A DNA stretch of 22,564 bases from a virus, in IMG/VR virus record IMGVR_UViG_3300034071_001223, positions 1-22,564 of that record; one strand, given 5' to 3'. Shown in pieces: positions 22,192 through 22,564 of the stretch. The notes under the pieces were generated by a model. That model was not told where the DNA came from. It saw only the letters and a program-made list of their open reading frames with translations, and searched no databases. How positions within the stretch are numbered: the first letter of the stretch is position 1; each line of letters starts with the position of its first letter. The position numbers and the translations under genes are program-made.

Positions 22192-22563
22192 TTACCCAGT
22201 GTATCGTTTAGACTTCCCGTCTGGTTTAACATGATGTGCATTGAAGCGAATGTGTGGAAACTCATGCTTCAATTTTAAGAAGTGATGCAAATTATGTTCA
22301 CTATCATCGTATAGCGAAACGTGAGAATAATTACCACTCTTTAAGTGGTCGCGTATAATGCTTGCCTTCTTTTCGGCAACCGTACCATCTGTCTTTAAAT
22401 TACCTGCGCGATGAACGTGGATATTGTCGATGTCCACACCATGCTTACGGAATGTTCCAAGAAACTTATCTCTATCGTCGAAGTCGGCGCGAGCAGTATT
22501 GATAATGACCTTGCCGCCAGTTGCCTTGGCTTTTGTATGCAATTGCTTCATCTTGTGAAGCAT
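22192..22563 (-). CDS. HAD-superfamily phosphatase-like protein, C-terminal part (cut by window edge)
   Basis: 123 aa are visible, running to the window edge. The visible Met (22563) is probably internal. KVIINTARADFDDRDKFLGTFRKHGVD looks like HAD motif II (hydrophobic strand ending in T, then a helix), and YSHVSLYDDSEHNLHHF looks like motif IV (DD plus acidic). A Lys for motif III may lie in VAEKKASIIRDHL. The nucleophile DxDxT motif should be upstream, outside the window. In T4-like phages such short HAD proteins may act as nucleic-acid or nucleotide phosphatases; the substrate here is unknown. It is rich in His. It is followed by the FmdB-like and phoH genes in one close-packed run. Confidence 0.65.
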   Translation of the reverse strand: MLHKMKQLHTKAKATGGKVIINTARADFDDRDKFLGTFRKHGVDIDNIHVHRAGNLKTDGTVAEKKASIIRDHLKSGNYSHVSLYDDSEHNLHHFLKLKHEFPHIRFNAHHVKPDGKSKRYTG

Positions 22564-22564
22564 A

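Overview
This window is a piece of a T4-like (contractile-tailed, Caudoviricetes) phage genome. It is AT-rich, almost fully coding, and has T4 gene neighbourhoods in recognisable order. It carries two baseplate/tail clusters, the gp32-gp59-gp33 replication/late-transcription block, PhoH, a PD-(D/E)XK exonuclease and host-derived accessory genes. The gp32 type and the accessory genes recall aquatic T4-like phages. A circularly permuted two-piece tmRNA points to a proteobacterial host lineage with that format, perhaps alphaproteobacterial; the host assignment is inference.

Layout. (1) 12-6515, minus strand: baseplate genes in transcription order gp48-like tube cap, gp53, gp27-like hub, a very long gp5-like spike (OB fold, beta-helix, long repetitive helical region, C-terminal M15 peptidase) and gp25. 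(2) 6536-11483, plus strand: gp4 head-completion nuclease, an unknown 193-aa protein, gp54-like tube initiator, gp26, and a gp51-like segment with no start codon of its own that is reached by an apparent -1 ribosomal frameshift (T TTT TTC with an upstream GGAGGG), then a gp29-like tape measure protein. The two blocks diverge from a 20-bp gap. (3) A hairpin terminator at 11487-11504 separates the tape measure gene from the convergent minus-strand gp32. (4) 12475-14344, minus: GMP reductase, gp33 and gp59 form a tightly overlapping operon that reads toward gp32. (5) 14355-17993, minus: a glycan/cell-wall island with two SleB-like cell-wall hydrolases in tandem, a family 2 glycosyltransferase, an NAD-dependent sugar epimerase and an unknown 279-aa protein. 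(6) 18077-20013, minus: ahpC, a secreted EF-hand protein and ahpD, followed at once by the permuted tmRNA gene and a small unknown gene. (7) 20137-22563, minus: a small unknown gene, the exonuclease with a strong sigma70-type promoter overlapping a palindrome, PhoH, an FmdB-like protein without cysteines, and the 3' part of a HAD-like phosphatase gene cut by the window edge.

How it fits together. Structural blocks 1 and 2 build baseplate, tail tube and tail length. Block 4 supplies the ssDNA-binding protein, helicase loader and late-transcription coactivator. Blocks 5 and 6 are accessory: lysis and surface-sugar chemistry, purine salvage, a mycobacterial-type AhpC/AhpD peroxide-detoxification pair, and a phage-borne ribosome-rescue RNA whose tag reads ANDSNYDMALAA. 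The points most worth checking are the gp26/gp51 frameshift, the permuted tmRNA, and the AhpC/EF-hand/AhpD cassette placed directly upstream of it.
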